Shown one piece after another: positions 60,324 to 64,000 of a stretch of 64,000 nucleotides of DNA. Within the stretch, counting starts at the first letter, position 1; each line of letters opens with the position of its first letter. The position numbers and the translations under genes were made by a program. The stretch is from NCBI RefSeq assembly GCF_964204645.1, contig NC_134029.1:5217001-5281000 (forward strand). The letters are read 5' to 3'. The notes under the pieces were generated by a model. It saw only the letters and a program-made list of their open reading frames with translations. It did no database searches and had not been told where the DNA came from. This stretch comes from Tubulanus polymorphus. Taxonomy: Eukaryota > Nemertea > Palaeonemertea > Tubulaniformes > Tubulanidae.

Positions 60324-61320
60324 TTATGTCTTCAATAACTGTGAAAATATTGATATTAAAATATTAAACATCCGTCGACAATTAATCCAACAGCCCAAGG
60401 CAAACCGAACGAGCATGTATATCAGTACAGCTCCAACCAACAATTTAATCAGTCGGTCAATGTCCTGCAACACGGTTTCTATGGGTGGTTCTGGTTGATC
60501 GTACACCTGTGATGGTGGGAGATACAACGCCCCTTTGCCTGTCATTTTAAAAGCATGCGCGGTAAGCAAGGCATTCGCTGCCACAGGCACTATGGCAGTA
60601 TGTCCTCGACGAGTACGACAAAATGCGATAAATGCAAACACATATGCAATCACACTGACCACAAGGGCAGCGTAATTCATTACCTTCTAGTGACTAGACC
60701 CAAACAAATGTCCTTGCGATGAAACAAGTGGGGCAAGCGCGTTGGCTTTCGTAGCAAATTACTCCACCTTCTGGTCACCTTTTGCAGATACTTTATGGAA
60801 ACTGGCTTTGAACTTTCCTTCGCTGTCAGCCACCTTGTCCGACTTGTCCTCGGCTAATGTTATCTCCGAGACAACCACTTGATGGGCTCCTGTTGAGCGA
60901 CCGCTAGGGTCTAACAACTGTTTTTTTTAATGAAAATGGCAAAAATGCGAGGATAACTGCCAGATTGACCGGGTGCAAATAGACCGGTGACGTTGCGGTA
61001 CGGTGACAGTTAGTGATTTTCGCCAGGATTTTAAATATGGAAGCGGTTATCCCGCAGCCACAGGGCAACTTTGGTACATTGTACATGAATCAATAGCTTT
61101 TGCTGTGTGCAGGGCAGGTCATGGACCAGGAAGCATCGCACCCACTTAGGCCTACAACGTAGAGACCATTTCCGAGATCAAATGCCAAATGACCGGATTG
61201 CTGATATCGTACATCGCATTTGTTCATAATGTCGTTATGGCTATTGAAATATAGCGCACTTGCACAACTAGACACGGAGCGCAATTCCATTCATTGAACG
61301 GGCCGTGGGGCACACCTTCA
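60324..61320 (-). pseudogene. env-like glycoprotein remnant, C-terminal part, opposite strand
   Basis: Consecutive minus-strand pieces (61290-61090, 61086-60904, about 60900-60750 and 60680-60324) are separated by stops or frameshifts. They read like an envelope ectodomain with spaced cysteines (KLPCGCGITAS, ITNCHRT), then a hydrophobic membrane stretch (MNYAALVVSVIAYVFAFIAF), with a second hydrophobic stretch further on. The order fits the second half of the same protein type as 59981-60310, but inverted. No gag or pol sequence was recognised nearby. It is clearly inactive. Confidence 0.45.
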
Positions 61321-61504
61321 CCCCTTTACCTTCACACGTTAGAAAATCTCTAGCCGTGAGTTCAGTGTAGAAATCATCGGACTCGGCAACGCCTATGTAA
61401 TCGGGCAACCCTTTGATAAGTGTGCAGTGTGCAGATAAGTGTGCAGTTACACGTATTCACTCGCCTCGCCTCTCATTTCTAAAAAGAACCGTAACTGAAA
61501 AAAG

Positions 61505-61920
61505 GAAAAATACCTTCGGGCTGTCTTCAAAGACCATTTTAGCCTCGAGAATATATCACTACCATACTATCTACCCTACCATATAGACTTTCTATGCTGT
61601 TTTGAGTTTTTGTAATATAATTATCGAAATCTGGTGACCTTATTGTTTCCATGGTTTCTACATCGTGACTTAAAAAAACTTAAAGAACTAAAGAAAACTT
61701 AAAGGAGAAAAATGCAAGAAGAGAAACCTTTTTGAGCAATTTTCATGACAAAAAATATATTGCTGTTTTTTCCATACACTACTAAATTTCTGGCATACAA
61801 TCTCCACAGTATTCGAAGTATTTGCACAACATTCTTCATTGGTTACACATTGCACACGTAACAAGCGATCATTTCAGCTTGGTGGTTCTGACAGCTTTGC
61901 GCTTCGACGGCAAACGTAAC
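61505..61920 (-). pseudogene. third copy of the cysteine-rich peptide locus, broken and inverted
   Basis: On the minus strand 61920-61782 matches the peptide gene from the end of the signal peptide to the stop. It carries two internal deletions (about 22 and 10 bases) that remove cysteines and shift the frame. Sequence continuing to 61505 matches the spacer before SLC23 in unit 2 (about 26068-26200). The signal-peptide start is missing. Confidence 0.8.
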
Positions 61921-62190
61921 CAACAACATCACTGGAAGCGAATCGCGCACATGTCAGCCATCTTTGATTACGGGAATTATGGTTTTATTGCATTTAATGC
62001 TGAGATCTTATTCTCGCGTGCACGCCAACGATCAGATACGTGCCTGGCATGTGAGTTTGTTAGATCACAGTTTTGTTTTACCAGAGGGCAATTCTCCTGA
62101 CCAGGTTCATATTGCGATAGATTAGTGAATATGTAATAAGGTTACTTTGTTTTTATGGATATGTATATACCGGGAATATACTATATTTGA

Positions 62191-63985
62191 TTAAGGTTGG
62201 ACTGTCACTAGGATTGATCTTCTTATTTCATCGCAATCATCCTCGGCTGCATTCAGTTGTTCATCATTCGTCTCTACGCCATACGTTGGACAGAACGGAA
62301 CATACCGTGTCCATCTGTGCTTCCTTACTAAATTCATTCCGAATGGAAATTCATACGTTGACGAGTTTCCTTGATTGTCAATTTCAGTATCTCCTGTTTT
62401 GCTACTTTCATTACACCAATTATCTAAACCTCTTTCTGCGAGTGTACCTGGAATATAAAAAATTGAGGGCCAATAGCCTAAAAGGTAGAAACTTAAAAAG
62501 ACAAACGAAATATATGTTTCCTGGATCCAGTTCCACAGTCCTAGTAGATTATGCAGATTAAGGTTTAAATGCTACTTTTTCTAGTTCAGAATCTGGTGGA
62601 ACTGGAGGTCTTTGCGACAAATGGTAAACCTGGTATTGTGTTGTCTAAGAAAAATGCAAGAAATCCGCCGACAAACATCGATGTAGAAAGCAGAACAGTG
62701 AATATCTGATCAACTATTGGTGCACCTATAATTGATTCAATATCTTATATCATTATTCTGGCTTAACCATGGCTTAAATATACTGGTTAAATGGACAAAT
62801 ACATCTAATGAAACACAATGTTTAGATTTATGAAACAAAAATTTCCAAACAATGTCTATACTTTTACCAGTATTGATAGCACCAGGATGTGTGGTCAGCC
62901 AATGCGGTAGAGTTAATCCAGAAAATATGGAGAATCCGACGATGAAGATATTACGAGTTGAATTCATATCAACGTACTGTAGATTTGATAGCCCAACTGC
63001 TGTGATCATTCCTATAGTAAATACATTAAATATAATTATGTAAAGAAATGAATTTGTGAGGAGTGGTTGATCATAAGAACTAGGCTATAATGTGGAGTTT
63101 TTTTGTGATGTTTCATGTTTTATTGCGCGATCCTAGTCGAAGAACAATAGAGAACTTTCTCGATTACGCGAGGTCGTACCGAACATGATCAGAGACATCC
63201 CACCGATAACCGGATCTGGTATCGTCACAAACAGAGCACCGAATTTCCCCACAATACCAAAAATGAGTGACACCAATGCCCCTATCTGAACTACGCGTCG
63301 GCTTCCAACCTGGGAATGAAAAAGTTTGCCTCTCATATTCATTATCAAAGGAACGGCCACTTTTTGCCCGAGACAAAAGAAAAGCCTACACATTCAGTTA
63401 TTTTCAAGATTCATAAGCATCCATTTTGACAGAGGACATTTCGGGTGAGTTAGTTTCTATGGTAAAGTATTTGTTCGCAGTAGCAAGTAAATAAACCTTA
63501 GTTATTCCGATAGTGCTGATATTTTCGCTATAAGAAGTCATGGCATTTCCAGTGCCTAAAATTCCTGCTAAGAGACTAGCCACACCTTCTATTCCTATAC
63601 CTGAAACGAGACGAATATAGTATACTATAGGCCCCGTCCATACGCAACGTGGGCCAACTTTGGTTATCGGAGTTAATCGACTAAGCGAAACCGAATGTCA
63701 GTTAGTCGAAACTATATTCTGGAAATATTTCGGAAATAAAGCGCATTCGGTTATTAGTTCCGACCTCTGATCGACTAGATTCGAAAACCGAATTTGGCCC
63801 TTTCTGTCTGTGAGACAGTACAAAGGTTTACGTACCTCTATTTATTGCGTGTTTTGGCGGTGGAGGGGCGCCAGATAATCGCGCACACGCGTAATAGTCA
63901 CCAACGGATTCAACCATCGACGACAAGACTCCTGATACCATTCCAACTACTGCCGCTGTACTAAATGTAGGCATTCCCCACTGAC
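62191..63985 (-). CDS. SLC23 transporter, third copy, partial (3' half, continues past window end)
   Basis: Six exons on the minus strand: 63836-63985, 63497-63600, 63180-63309, 62868-63011, 62630-62725 and 62191-62447. They correspond to exons H-M of the intact gene, with identical lengths except for the last, which adds two codons (ending LVTVQP). All frames and GT/AG borders are intact, including the [12 protein letters not shown] segment. The 5' half lies beyond 64000. It looks functional where visible, in contrast to the copy at 18240-22197. Confidence 0.88.
63645..63799. mobile_element. small palindromic MITE in SLC23 copy 3 intron
   Basis: The ends are GGGCCAACTTTGGTTATCGG and CGAAAACCGAATTTGGCCC, imperfectly complementary, with further internal pairing (GTTAATCGACTAAG with GATCGACTAG). 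About 155 bp, within the intron between exons H and I. It is absent from the same intron in copies 1 and 2. Confidence 0.6.
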
Positions 63986-64000
63986 CTATATGTAAAATAC

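Noticed and set aside
62198-62561. Plus-strand 124-codon frame
   Set aside because: Antisense shadow of the last SLC23 exon, which is in frame on the minus strand with conserved sequence.

Overview
Animal (metazoan) nuclear DNA. The genes are split by spliceosomal introns with GT/AG borders, have animal family contents (SH2 adaptor, rhodopsin-like GPCR, SLC23, ACE, TMEM26, PDIA3) and sit among microsatellites, MITE/foldback elements and LTR, LINE and env remnants. Compact genes and a Roc/COR/TIR protein suggest a marine invertebrate, possibly a lophotrochozoan. The species cannot be fixed from sequence alone. All exon models were built by eye from reading frame, splice sites and phase continuity.

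Layout. 1-1.8 kb: (TA)n and a small MITE. 1.8-5.8 kb (-): a six-exon SHB/SHD/SHF-type SH2 adaptor. 6.5-10.4 kb (+): a two-exon gene for a Roc GTPase whose G domain is split by a large multi-pass membrane segment, followed by a COR-like region and a C-terminal TIR domain. This is the most unusual protein here. 10.9-30.5 kb: a head-to-tail duplication of one three-gene unit: GPCR (-), small secreted cysteine-rich peptide (+), SLC23 nucleobase/ascorbate-type transporter (+). In unit 1 the peptide and transporter are broken and a 2.2 kb foldback element has inserted. In unit 2 all three genes look intact. 31.9-35.7 kb (+): an eleven-exon M2 peptidase (ACE-like), with a palindromic element in intron 5 that carries a perfect 8-bp target duplication; a shorter element with the same ends lies just downstream. 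36-40.4 kb: no gene recognised. 40.4-47.3 kb (+): TMEM26, three exons.

46.8-60.0 kb: a second tandem duplication carrying the end of TMEM26 plus a whole PDIA3/ERp57-like gene. The first PDIA3 copy has CGQC in place of CGHC in its first thioredoxin site and a shorter C-terminus. The second unit begins inside TMEM26 exon 3, fused to an inverted scrap of SLC23 exon G. 60.0-61.4 kb: a broken env-like (baculovirus F-type) remnant in two opposite orientations. 61.5-64.0 kb (-): an inverted third relative of the peptide/SLC23 unit. Its six visible SLC23 exons are all in frame and the gene runs off the window.

The window is therefore a young, rearranging locus in which two adjacent gene blocks were duplicated and spliced into each other, with different copies decaying or diverging at different rates.
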